DNA from: JAIROC01 sp031553535
GTDB lineage: Bacteria; Bacteroidota; Bacteroidia; Bacteroidales; WCHB1-69
Direction: 5' to 3'
DNA length: 64,000 nt
NCBI GenBank assembly: GCA_031553535.1
Contig: JAVBLM010000015.1
Coordinates: 62,001-126,000, forward strand
The notes below the pieces were generated by a model that saw only the letters and a list, made by a program, of their open reading frames with translations, searched no databases and had not been told where the DNA came from. The translations under genes and the position numbers were made by a program. Below, in pieces: positions 30,402 to 37,311 of this stretch; the first letter of the stretch is position 1; the number at the start of each line of letters is the position of its first letter.

Positions 30402-30583
30402 TGAATAAATATAGAAGAAAAAACGCTACCGGAGATACTACAAGTTTATTGGACAGCTTAACAGGAGGCAAAGAAATTCCTTTTTCCATTTCTTTGGACT
30501 TTGTAACGGTTTCCTACTTGGGAATTGTAATTTTAATTACCGGTATACTGCTGATTATTATTAACAAAAAAGTAATTAAGTAA
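30401..30583 (+). CDS. Small tail-anchored protein (60 aa)
   Basis: The start shares one base with the preceding stop. The sequence has the basic start MNKYRRKNATGD typical of the block and a C-terminal span (YLGIVILITGILLIIINKKVIK). No folded domain is evident between them. Confidence 0.6.
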   Translation: MNKYRRKNATGDTTSLLDSLTGGKEIPFSISLDFVTVSYLGIVILITGILLIIINKKVIK

Positions 30584-30584
30584 T

Positions 30585-31370
30585 ATGGCAGATGAAACGT
30601 ACAGGGCAAAGCCCAGAGCGGGGGATATGCAGCTTGATGTTCTCATGAGGCTGGATAAAACAATAGCGAAGTTAAATAATACAACACTTCCTGAAGGATA
30701 TAAACCATATCGTTTCCCAACTTATAATTTAGACGTTCTTTATCGCCTGGATGTTATTTATTCGCTGATCCAAAGCGGTGGGGGTGGGACTGTGGAAACT
30801 GTTAATGATATTGGCGTTGTTCCCGGAACTAAAAATATAAGGCTTTTAGCATCAAATATACCGTGTCTTATTGATACTGATCCGAGCAATGTCCAATTTG
30901 CTTTAGATTTATTAGAGGAAATTATTGACGCGAATTATAGGGATATGGTAAAAGGGGAAAGGACTAATATTCAGGACTTTAATCACTTCTGTAGTGCTGG
31001 TGCTGGTTTTTTTGATATAGCTGATTTACTACTTTTCAATAATTTATCTATTGGCGGTAATAATTGTCATTTTTATATTAATACTAGTGATGATGTACAA
31101 TTTGATTGTACTAATATCGATGCCTTTGTTCAGAATAATAAAATATTTACAATGCTTATTTATAATACAGGTGTAGGAACAAGAGTTGTTGATTTTTCTT
31201 ATATGCAAAATAGAACTAGTGAATATGTATTTATGGATTCAAAGTCTAATACTCCGGCTATTTTCACTATTGAAGATGATTGTACAGCTGAAATTTCATT
31301 TTTAAGAGTTCATAATCAACATAGGGGGAGTGATGAGATTATAGTTAAGTATTTCAATCAATTATCGTAA
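30585..31370 (+). CDS. Hypothetical virion or receptor-binding protein (261 aa)
   Basis: The first 70 residues are helical with a repeated LDVLxRLDxxY pattern (QLDVLMRLDKTI, NLDVLYRLDVIYSL), then a GGGG hinge, then a beta-rich domain (IADLLLFNNLSIGGNNCHFYIN, AEISFLRVHNQ). An N-terminal attachment segment plus beta domain is common in phage spikes. No membrane span is present, unlike its upstream neighbours. The receptor role is inferred. Confidence 0.5.
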   Translation: MADETYRAKPRAGDMQLDVLMRLDKTIAKLNNTTLPEGYKPYRFPTYNLDVLYRLDVIYSLIQSGGGGTVETVNDIGVVPGTKNIRLLASNIPCLIDTDPSNVQFALDLLEEIIDANYRDMVKGERTNIQDFNHFCSAGAGFFDIADLLLFNNLSIGGNNCHFYINTSDDVQFDCTNIDAFVQNNKIFTMLIYNTGVGTRVVDFSYMQNRTSEYVFMDSKSNTPAIFTIEDDCTAEISFLRVHNQHRGSDEIIVKYFNQLS

Positions 31371-31371
31371 C

Positions 31372-31635
31372 ATGGAAAATATAATAAATAAAACCGAAGA
31401 AATTGAGAATAATTTACCTAAAAGGTACTTTATTAAGCATAAGCTAATTAATAGACCTTTTGTTCTCTATAAAGTTAATGAACGTTTTATAGGTAAAACA
31501 GAAGATGATTATTATAGAGGTTTAATGTTTGAAGTAACAGAATCGCAAGCTAAATTCTATGAAGATAACCCGGAAGCAAGCTTTATAGAAATAATGAACA
31601 AAAAACTTAATGAAAAAGAAGATGCTACAGAGTAG
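31372..31635 (+). CDS. Hypothetical protein (87 aa)
   Basis: The product contains RYFIKHKLINRPFVLYKVNERFIGK and ends in acidic residues. Its 3' end overlaps the start of the lectin-like gene, as chaperone or adaptor genes of spike proteins often do. No family is recognised. Confidence 0.5.
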   Translation: MENIINKTEEIENNLPKRYFIKHKLINRPFVLYKVNERFIGKTEDDYYRGLMFEVTESQAKFYEDNPEASFIEIMNKKLNEKEDATE

Positions 31636-32245
31636 GAGAGTATTAGAACAAGTCGGTAAGGATTCACTTATTTTTTATGCACCTTTAATGCAAAATTCGA
31701 ATGACATTATAGGTGGGATTTCGGGTAATGACACTGATATGACATATGGATCTGCAAATGGGGCTTATTTTAATGGAAACACTTCTCATATAGAGTATGG
31801 CAATATATTAGATTTGCAAGAATTTTCATTATATTTTGAATGCTATATTTTATCTAATGTGCAATATCGACCTATGTTTGGCACAAATACAGGAAGTACC
31901 GACATTACAGGATTAGCATTATTGTATTTGTCTGCTACTCAACTATCATTATATTATAGATTAACTACTGGAAGCGTACGTAGAGATATACAATCTTCTT
32001 TTGTTCCATTAAATACATGGATAAGCGTATTAATTTCCGGAATTGGAGGGAATAAAATAGATATGTGGATTAATGGATTAAATAGGGTTTCAAATAGTAT
32101 AAACGCAAATTTCGTTCATAATCAACCATTTAAAATAGGAGAATCAACCCCGCAATCTGTATCACCGGGGAGTTTGCGATATTTTTCCGGATACCAACGA
32201 CACTATAAGATATATAATAGATATTTAATGCCTCATCAAATATAA
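31610..32245 (+). CDS. LamG/concanavalin-A-like lectin domain protein
   Basis: The 211-residue protein shows the laminin-G-type pattern: LIFYAPLMQNSNDIIGG at the start, AYFNGNTSHIEYGN, LQEFSLYFECYIL, WISVLISGIGGNKIDMWINGLN, and the closing YFSGYQRHYKIYNRYL. Such domains bind sugars. An ATG at 31622 is an alternative start with a shorter overlap. Lying at the end of the structural block before the lysis genes, it is a good candidate for a host-glycan-binding spike. Confidence 0.7.
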   Translation: MKKKMLQSRRVLEQVGKDSLIFYAPLMQNSNDIIGGISGNDTDMTYGSANGAYFNGNTSHIEYGNILDLQEFSLYFECYILSNVQYRPMFGTNTGSTDITGLALLYLSATQLSLYYRLTTGSVRRDIQSSFVPLNTWISVLISGIGGNKIDMWINGLNRVSNSINANFVHNQPFKIGESTPQSVSPGSLRYFSGYQRHYKIYNRYLMPHQI

Positions 32246-32257
32246 CATGGATTTTAT

Positions 32258-32500
32258 ATGACAATTGAAACTATTTTACTAATTATATCAGGACTTGTTA
32301 ATTTTATTGCCGGAGGCGGTTGGTTTATCAATTACAAGTTAAAAAAACGTGCAGAAAACGCAAATACGGAAATATCAGAATTAAAAGCAAAAGAGGCTAA
32401 TTTTGAGTATTATATAAAAAGAATTGCAGATCTCGAAGCAAGGTTAATAACGGCAGAAAAAACAATCGAAAAGTTGGAAGAAAAATTAAAAAATCAATGA
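32258..32500 (+). CDS. Holin-like membrane protein with coiled coil (80 aa)
   Basis: One N-terminal hydrophobic segment (IETILLIISGLVNFIAGGGWFI) precedes a charged coiled-coil tail (ELKAKEANFEYYIKRIADLEARLITAEKTIEKLEEKL). Small proteins of this layout precede endolysins in many Bacteroidetes phages. Position directly before the spanin and two wall hydrolases supports a role in lysis. It overlaps the next gene by 4 bp. Confidence 0.55.
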   Translation: MTIETILLIISGLVNFIAGGGWFINYKLKKRAENANTEISELKAKEANFEYYIKRIADLEARLITAEKTIEKLEEKLKNQ

Positions 32501-32943
32501 AAAGGCTACTACTTTTTTTAATTCCTATTCTTCTTTTTTGTGGCTGCTCCCCTCAAAAGAGAATTGCCAGGATCGCGGAGAAATATAACCTCATACAATA
32601 CGATAAAGTAATATTTCGTGATACCTTAATTATACCATCAAAAACAATTATGTTTCAAACCGTAATTGATAGTCTTGGTAATTTTTATCAAAAGGTAAAC
32701 AATAATGAGATATTTGGCAATATCCATGATTCAGTTATTACTGTTAGAGTTATTCCGGATGCGGATACAATTATTATTGAAAAACCAATTGATGTACACA
32801 CTATAAAAGTCAATAAAGTAGAAAAGGTAAAACCTTATCCTATTATTGATAAAATGTTGTTTTTTCTTTTTGGTTTATGTTGCCTGTGTGTCGTAATTAT
32901 AATCCTTTATTTCGTATTTAAACGTGAAAAAAAACAGTCTTAA
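32497..32943 (+). CDS. Unimolecular spanin (u-spanin) candidate
   Basis: The N-terminus is a lipoprotein signal (MKRLLLFLIPILLFCGCSPQ, lipobox cysteine at 17), and a membrane span lies near the C-terminus (IIDKMLFFLFGLCCLCVVIIILYFVF) followed by KREKKQS. The region between is beta-rich and repetitive in valine and isoleucine. Lipid anchor in the outer membrane plus inner-membrane span is the defining layout of u-spanins, which fuse the two membranes at the last step of lysis. Neighbouring hydrolases support it. Confidence 0.75.
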   Translation: MKRLLLFLIPILLFCGCSPQKRIARIAEKYNLIQYDKVIFRDTLIIPSKTIMFQTVIDSLGNFYQKVNNNEIFGNIHDSVITVRVIPDADTIIIEKPIDVHTIKVNKVEKVKPYPIIDKMLFFLFGLCCLCVVIIILYFVFKREKKQS

Positions 32944-33442
32944 ACGGTTTATCATAGATAATAAAATTGCTTTGTCCGCTGTGGCTATCAGTGTGACATT
33001 TGCAACAATAACATTAATTATTTTATACACAAAATTTAAAAAAATGAAAACTGCTACAACTCCCTTGAAGGGAAAAGTTAAAACTAAATTTGGCAATCGG
33101 ATTGCACCTATTGCCGGCGCATCAACAAATCATAACGGTGTGGATATCTCTGCACCATTAGGAACACCGATTATTTCTCCGTTAGATGGTGTTGTGTTAG
33201 ATATTAACACACATAAAACAGGCGGGAAACAATTAATTATTAAACATACTAACGGTTATCGTACCGGTTATGCTCATCTTAATTCTTATGCTGTCGAAAA
33301 AGGCAGCATCGTTAAACAAGGTCAGATAATTGCATACGTGGGCAATACCGGTTTATCAACCGGGGCACATTTGCATTTTACGGTTACTAATCCGCTTGGA
33401 ATAAAAGTTAACCCGGAAGAATATTTTAATTTTTCAGCATAA
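32924..33442 (+). CDS. Membrane-anchored M23-family peptidase
   Basis: The GTG at 32924 overlaps the spanin gene by 20 bp and yields an N-terminal anchor (ALSAVAISVTFATITLIILYT). The catalytic domain has the M23 zinc ligands in NHNGVDISAP (H and D), YAHL and HLHFTV, plus GxxIxSPxDGxV-like and GNTG motifs. It would cut cross-links in peptidoglycan during lysis or at entry. All ligands appear intact. Confidence 0.88.
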   Translation: MKKNSLKRFIIDNKIALSAVAISVTFATITLIILYTKFKKMKTATTPLKGKVKTKFGNRIAPIAGASTNHNGVDISAPLGTPIISPLDGVVLDINTHKTGGKQLIIKHTNGYRTGYAHLNSYAVEKGSIVKQGQIIAYVGNTGLSTGAHLHFTVTNPLGIKVNPEEYFNFSA

Positions 33443-33444
33443 AA

Positions 33445-33993
33445 ATGGACTACAAGCAGCAATATATATCGGATATGTGGGAAGCCATTAAGGAAGTCGA
33501 TTTAAAAGGTTCTTTCCCGTCTGTTATTATTGCCCAAGGAGCCTTGGAAAGTGATTGGGGGCGTTCGTCTCTTTCTACTAATTATAATAATTATTTCGGA
33601 ATTAAATCCGGGAGTTCCTGGTCGGGCCCTTCTGTTAATATGCAGACCGGTGAAGTTTTCAATGGGAATAATATTATAATATCATCAAATTTCCGTGTTT
33701 ATCCTTCAATTGAATCATCGTTGAAGGATCGTATTGCCTTGATGCAAAAGAGTTATCCGGCTGCGTTAAAAGCAGCTACACCATTGGAAGAAATACAAGC
33801 ATTAAAAAACGGCGGTTATGCTACTGCAACTAATTATGTAGCTACCGTTGTAAGCATTATCAATTCAAACGACTTAACAAAATACGACAATCAAATACAA
33901 TATGTTATGAAAGCAAGTACAACGTACTCCATATTCTTAGCCTTGGGCATTGCCATTGTTGCAATGTCGGCTTATAAATTAATAAAAAAGTAA
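33445..33993 (+). CDS. Glucosaminidase (GH73-like) with C-terminal anchor
   Basis: The N-terminal 140 residues match the FlgJ/GH73 glucosaminidase fold: VIIAQGALESDWGRS with the catalytic glutamate in ALESDWG, then NNYFGIK, FRVYPSIESSLKDRI, and YATATNYVATVV. The C-terminus has a membrane span (SIFLALGIAIVAMSAYKLIKK). It would cleave glycan strands as the endolysin or as an entry enzyme. The anchor is unusual for a soluble endolysin and fits the membrane-anchored style of this element. Confidence 0.87.
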   Translation: MDYKQQYISDMWEAIKEVDLKGSFPSVIIAQGALESDWGRSSLSTNYNNYFGIKSGSSWSGPSVNMQTGEVFNGNNIIISSNFRVYPSIESSLKDRIALMQKSYPAALKAATPLEEIQALKNGGYATATNYVATVVSIINSNDLTKYDNQIQYVMKASTTYSIFLALGIAIVAMSAYKLIKK

Positions 33994-34012
33994 CTAATTA
34001 ATATTTAAAACT

Positions 34013-34228
34013 ATGGCAAAAACAACAAAGAAAATTACGGCTAAACAATTACGGGCAATTGAAGAAAGAAAAAGAAAAATGGAACTTAAAGAAGCTGTTA
34101 GCTCATTTGCTTTAATGTTGGATTTATTTAAGAAAAAAGCAAAAGGAGCTAAAACAATGGACGGATTACTCCGTGTTGCAAGCAATTTTGAAGTAGAATT
34201 AAAATATTTTAAAAAGAATTGGAAGTAA
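34013..34228 (+). CDS. Small basic hypothetical protein (71 aa)
   Basis: A lysine-rich helical protein (KKITAKQLRAIEERKRKMELKEAVSSFALMLDLFKKKAKG). It lies 19 bp after the glucosaminidase. No family is recognised; nucleic-acid binding is possible from the charge. Confidence 0.5.
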   Translation: MAKTTKKITAKQLRAIEERKRKMELKEAVSSFALMLDLFKKKAKGAKTMDGLLRVASNFEVELKYFKKNWK

Positions 34229-34247
34229 TTAATTAAATATTAAAACG

Positions 34248-34499
34248 ATGACAAAAAAGACACAACCAAAGAAATACAAGACTATTTATGTTTCCATGTT
34301 GAAACCAAATTCTATTGAATCAAAAAAAATTTTATCAAAAACATTACCTGAGCCCAAAACGTCAAGGCAAATTGTTTCTATGATAAATAAAGAATTAAAA
34401 GTATCTTTCCGTTCTAATGGAAGGATAGGAGCTTATTTAAGCTACAAGGCATTATCAAGAAAGAAACCATATTATTATATATTAACAATTTCAAAATAA
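34248..34499 (+). CDS. Small basic hypothetical protein (83 aa)
   Basis: The product (KTIYVSMLKPNSIESKKILSKTL, TSRQIVSMINKELKVSFRSNGRIGAYLSYKALSRK) has a helix-turn-helix-like middle and a basic end. It is the last rightward gene and is followed by a shared terminator. No family is recognised. Confidence 0.5.
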   Translation: MTKKTQPKKYKTIYVSMLKPNSIESKKILSKTLPEPKTSRQIVSMINKELKVSFRSNGRIGAYLSYKALSRKKPYYYILTISK

Positions 34500-34512
34500 A
34501 GTTGTAAAAAGA

Positions 34513-34537
34513 AAAGAGCTTAATCGCTCTTTTTTTA
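34513..34537. terminator. Terminator between late operon and integrase
   Basis: AAAGAGC (34513-34519) pairs with GCTCTTT (34526-34532), with T runs on the plus strand and A runs before it. It lies between convergent genes and probably serves both strands. Confidence 0.75.
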
Positions 34538-34538
34538 T

Positions 34539-35678
34539 TTAAAATTCAGGTGCATTCTCATAGATTTTTTTAGTCAGATTTGGATCGTGATGGTTTCCAT
34601 AAACCGTGGTCATATCAAGGGAGTGATGATCGGCATGTTGCATAACCGATAGGTCATCAATCCCTTTTTTTAGCATTTCAAAAATACCGGTATCTTTAAA
34701 TGAATATAATTGCATGTTTTCGTTTAGGTTAAATAATTTTCTTAATCTCTCCCATTTTTTTGTATACGAATGGCTTAATTGATGTTTTTCTCCCGGTAGA
34801 TAAGAAGCTGCAAACAAATAATAATCCGGATTATAGTTGTAGATATATTGTAATTCATTAACCAGATCAGGGGTTAATGAAGCGAACCGGGAATTATGGT
34901 TTTTTGCATTTTCACCCGGAATAAAAATAAAATGATTCTTCAGGTCGATGTGCTTTATTTTTATCATGGCTATTTCTTTGGGCCGAATGAGCGAATAATA
35001 CATCAACTTACAAACGATTAAGAATTTATCGTTATTTTCTTTTAAATGATTCTGTATTAATGTTCTTGTTTGTGGATCAATAATAGTCCGTTTCTTCGGT
35101 TGTTTTTTCTTTGTTTTGATTTTATCAAATGGGTTCCCTTTAGTAAAATATTTATCCATGCACCAATTAAAGAATGCCCTTCCCATTTTTATTTGATTGT
35201 TATAAGTTGTCACACTGTTATTGCGTGTGTTATAGCAATAATCCATATATCTAGCCACCAATGAATGATTGATAATAGAGATATATTGAATATTGCTATT
35301 ACCGATTATGAATTTATGGAACTGGTTAATAAAAGATTTATAGCTTCGCATTGTGTCTGGCCGGCTTTCTTTTTCCTTTTCTTTAAGGAATTGTCCAAAC
35401 ACTTCTCTCATGGGAGTATATAATCGTGCATCTTCCCCGTCAAAGAATGGATTATAACCGGAAGCAAGTTTTGCATTAATTGCCGTTATCATGGAATCAA
35501 TTTGTTTTATTGCATCCTTTTTATATTTATGCCTCTCCATGATCCGGTTTACTTTGATTGTTTTGCGACAAAGTTTGTTTGTTTGGGGATTTTCCACATA
35601 ATATTCTATCATGCTACCTGATTTGTAGCACTTTAATTTTGCATTTAGATAGGAAGTATATTGTTGCGAATTTGGCAT
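34539..35678 (-). CDS. Tyrosine integrase (site-specific recombinase)
   Basis: The 379-residue protein has a SAM-like core-binding domain (RPDTMRSYKSFINQFHKFI) and a catalytic domain. The first arginine is in SLIRPKEIAMIKI, a YSFKDTG block replaces the usual HxLRHT as in many Bacteroidetes integrases, the late histidine is in HADHHSLDMT, and the nucleophile is in TTVYGNHH. It is transcribed toward the element interior with its promoter at attR. It should recombine the 28-bp tRNA-Leu core. The YSFKDT variation means the second histidine and arginine are not in canonical form. Confidence 0.9.
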   Translation of the reverse strand: MPNSQQYTSYLNAKLKCYKSGSMIEYYVENPQTNKLCRKTIKVNRIMERHKYKKDAIKQIDSMITAINAKLASGYNPFFDGEDARLYTPMREVFGQFLKEKEKESRPDTMRSYKSFINQFHKFIIGNSNIQYISIINHSLVARYMDYCYNTRNNSVTTYNNQIKMGRAFFNWCMDKYFTKGNPFDKIKTKKKQPKKRTIIDPQTRTLIQNHLKENNDKFLIVCKLMYYSLIRPKEIAMIKIKHIDLKNHFIFIPGENAKNHNSRFASLTPDLVNELQYIYNYNPDYYLFAASYLPGEKHQLSHSYTKKWERLRKLFNLNENMQLYSFKDTGIFEMLKKGIDDLSVMQHADHHSLDMTTVYGNHHDPNLTKKIYENAPEF

Positions 35679-35715
35679 TTTTTTTTACCTGGCTAGTAAA
35701 CAGCAAGATAAAAAC

Positions 35716-35736
35716 TTTTGTTCCGCTTTTGTTCCG
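35716..35736 (+). promoter_or_regulatory. Tandem candidate integrase arm-type sites (right)
   Basis: Two direct copies of TTTTGTTCCG, 11 bp apart (35716-35725 and 35727-35736), lie between the integrase start and attR, and a third copy is just inside attL. One helical-turn spacing is typical of arm-type sites. The position in front of the integrase gene would also allow autoregulation. Confidence 0.5.
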
Positions 35737-35792
35737 TTTTTTGAATAAAACGCCTGAAAAATGCATGTTAACTATTTGTTTTTCAGGTACTT

Positions 35793-35820
35793 GTGCGGAT
35801 GAAGGGACTCGAACCCCCAC
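35793..35820. other. attR, 28-bp core within the tRNA-Leu gene
   Basis: Identical to 6999-7026. It covers the 3' end of the tRNA gene (T arm and acceptor), so integration leaves the tRNA intact on this side. Confidence 0.92.
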
Positions 35821-35875
35821 GCCTCTCGGCACTAGATCCTAAGTCTAGCGCGGCTACCAATTACGCCACATCCGC
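35794..35875 (-). tRNA. tRNA-Leu (UAG)
   Basis: On the minus strand the 82-nt sequence begins GCGGATG and ends CATCCGC plus an A discriminator. The anticodon stem CTAGA/TCTAG holds the loop CTTAGGA with anticodon TAG, and a variable arm of leucine type follows. The T arm contains GGTTCGAGTCC. No CCA is encoded. A TACTTTTG box on the minus strand (35889-35896) is a likely promoter. Confidence 0.95.
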
Positions 35876-35888
35876 GAGATTGAGGGTG

Positions 35889-35896
35889 CAAAAGTA
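35889..35896 (-). promoter_or_regulatory. Probable tRNA-Leu promoter box TACTTTTG
   Basis: CAAAAGTA on the plus strand reads TACTTTTG on the minus strand, a full match to TAnnTTTG, 14 bp upstream of the tRNA 5' end. Confidence 0.6.
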
Positions 35897-36039
35897 GTAA
35901 TTTTTTTAATACAAATTCTTTAAAATGTAAGATGAAGAAAATATTTTTTTGATGGTTGTATTTTTTAGTGATGGTAGAAACTTATGAATCTTCTTTTTTG
36001 TGTACCTTCGCATAGTTTTTCTAAATTTAAAATATATTT

Positions 36040-37224
36040 ATGAAGAAAAGTCACATTGTTAGTCTATGTCTTATTTTATGTATAATGAATATACATTCTG
36101 TTTTTGCGCAATTAGACAAAAATGCCAAAATAAGTGTGTTAACCTGTGGGCCTGGTTTTGAGTTTTTTGAATCGTTTGGTCATACGGCTTTGCGGATATG
36201 TGATTCTACATTAGGGATGGATTATGTGTTTAATTGGGGAATATTTGATTTTAACACTGATAATTTTTATTTGAAATTTGCCCAGGGAAAATTACCTTAC
36301 ATGTTAGGTATTGTTACATACGAAGGGTTTGTCGCCGAGTATGCGAGCGATGGAAGAAGTATGTATGAACAACCTCTTAGATTGACACATGAAGAAAAGA
36401 ATATTTTATATAAAGCCGTAGTTGAAAATTATAAGCCTGAAAACAGGTATTATAATTACGATTTCTTTGAAGATAATTGTGCAACCAGGGTACGGGATAT
36501 CGTGCAAAATAGTTTGCAAGGACGACATTTTCCTACGGATGTAATGACTGATCCCAGTTTAACTTTCCGGGAATTGTTTTATCCTTATACAGCTAATTAT
36601 CTATGGTGGAGATTTGGGATTGATATTGCTTTAGGGATGAGATCAGATAAAAAAGTTTCGACCTATAATTATATGTATCTGCCGGAGGATTTAATGGATC
36701 AGTTTGATACAACTGTTTTAGTCGGAGACATCAGAGTACTAGCAGATTCCAAAGAAACGATTTTGGAAGAATTATGTTCACATAGTGATCCGACAGTTTT
36801 TCCTCCTAATATGTTGTTTTGGATATTATTTGCCCTGACTGCTTTGTTGAGTTTCTGGGAATGGAAAAAGGGGTTCTATGCGAAAGTATTTGATATTGTT
36901 TTGTTTACGTCGATAGCGCTTCTTTCATTGTTGGTGTTCTACCTTGCTATTATTTCCGATCACAATGCAACAAAAGACAATTTAAACTTGTTATGGGCCA
37001 ATCCTTTGTTTTTCTGGGTCTTGATAAGACTCCGTAAGACAAACAAAATAGTCTTGTATATATTACTAGGGTGCCTGGCAGTTTTGATTATAGGCTTCTG
37101 GATTCTTCCTCAATCATTTAACATTGCATTTGTTCCAATATGGTTAATGCTTGCATTACGTTTGATATTTTTGTTGTGTCCAAAGAAACAGGTTCATAAC
37201 AGAAGCAAGCAAGTCATTATATAA
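36040..37224 (+). CDS. DUF4105 (Lnb N-terminal periplasmic domain) membrane protein
   Basis: A signal peptide (MKKSHIVSLCLILCIMNIHSVFAQ) precedes a domain with SVLTCGPGFEFFESFGHTALRI, VFNWGIFDF, and YNYDFFEDNCATRVRDIV, matching DUF4105, whose conserved histidine and cysteine suggest a NlpC/P60-like acyltransfer fold. The last 130 residues contain about five membrane spans. The family includes Lnb-type proteins involved in lipoprotein N-terminal modification, so a role at the periplasmic face of the inner membrane is likely; the activity is not certain. Confidence 0.85.
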   Translation: MKKSHIVSLCLILCIMNIHSVFAQLDKNAKISVLTCGPGFEFFESFGHTALRICDSTLGMDYVFNWGIFDFNTDNFYLKFAQGKLPYMLGIVTYEGFVAEYASDGRSMYEQPLRLTHEEKNILYKAVVENYKPENRYYNYDFFEDNCATRVRDIVQNSLQGRHFPTDVMTDPSLTFRELFYPYTANYLWWRFGIDIALGMRSDKKVSTYNYMYLPEDLMDQFDTTVLVGDIRVLADSKETILEELCSHSDPTVFPPNMLFWILFALTALLSFWEWKKGFYAKVFDIVLFTSIALLSLLVFYLAIISDHNATKDNLNLLWANPLFFWVLIRLRKTNKIVLYILLGCLAVLIIGFWILPQSFNIAFVPIWLMLALRLIFLLCPKKQVHNRSKQVII

Positions 37225-37311
37225 TTATAGCAAGAAACTATATGAAGACGTTCATGAATTATAACTTCTTGTAACTTGCGTAACGTCTATTCTTAATATA
37301 AAACAGGCAAA

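Larger units (their letters stand above)
6999..35820. mobile_element. Integrated tailless-phage-like element (about 28.8 kb) in tRNA-Leu(UAG)
   Basis: The element is delimited by identical 28-bp sequences (6999-7026 and 35793-35820), the second being the 3' end of an intact tRNA-Leu gene. A tyrosine integrase adjoins the right copy. Inside are a repressor operon, early genes with a diversity-generating retroelement, a primase-helicase, a candidate origin, a packaging-type ATPase, a late operon rich in membrane-anchored proteins, and a lysis module. No terminase, portal, HK97 capsid or tail gene can be recognised. Gene packing (many 1-20 bp overlaps) is phage-like. I read it as a prophage of a tailless virus; an unusual integrative plasmid or satellite is the alternative. 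Confidence 0.85.

Noticed and set aside
34539..35678. Defective integrase because of the altered HxxR motif
   Set aside because: A YSFK block at this place is common in Bacteroidetes tyrosine recombinases that are active, and the other catalytic residues are present.
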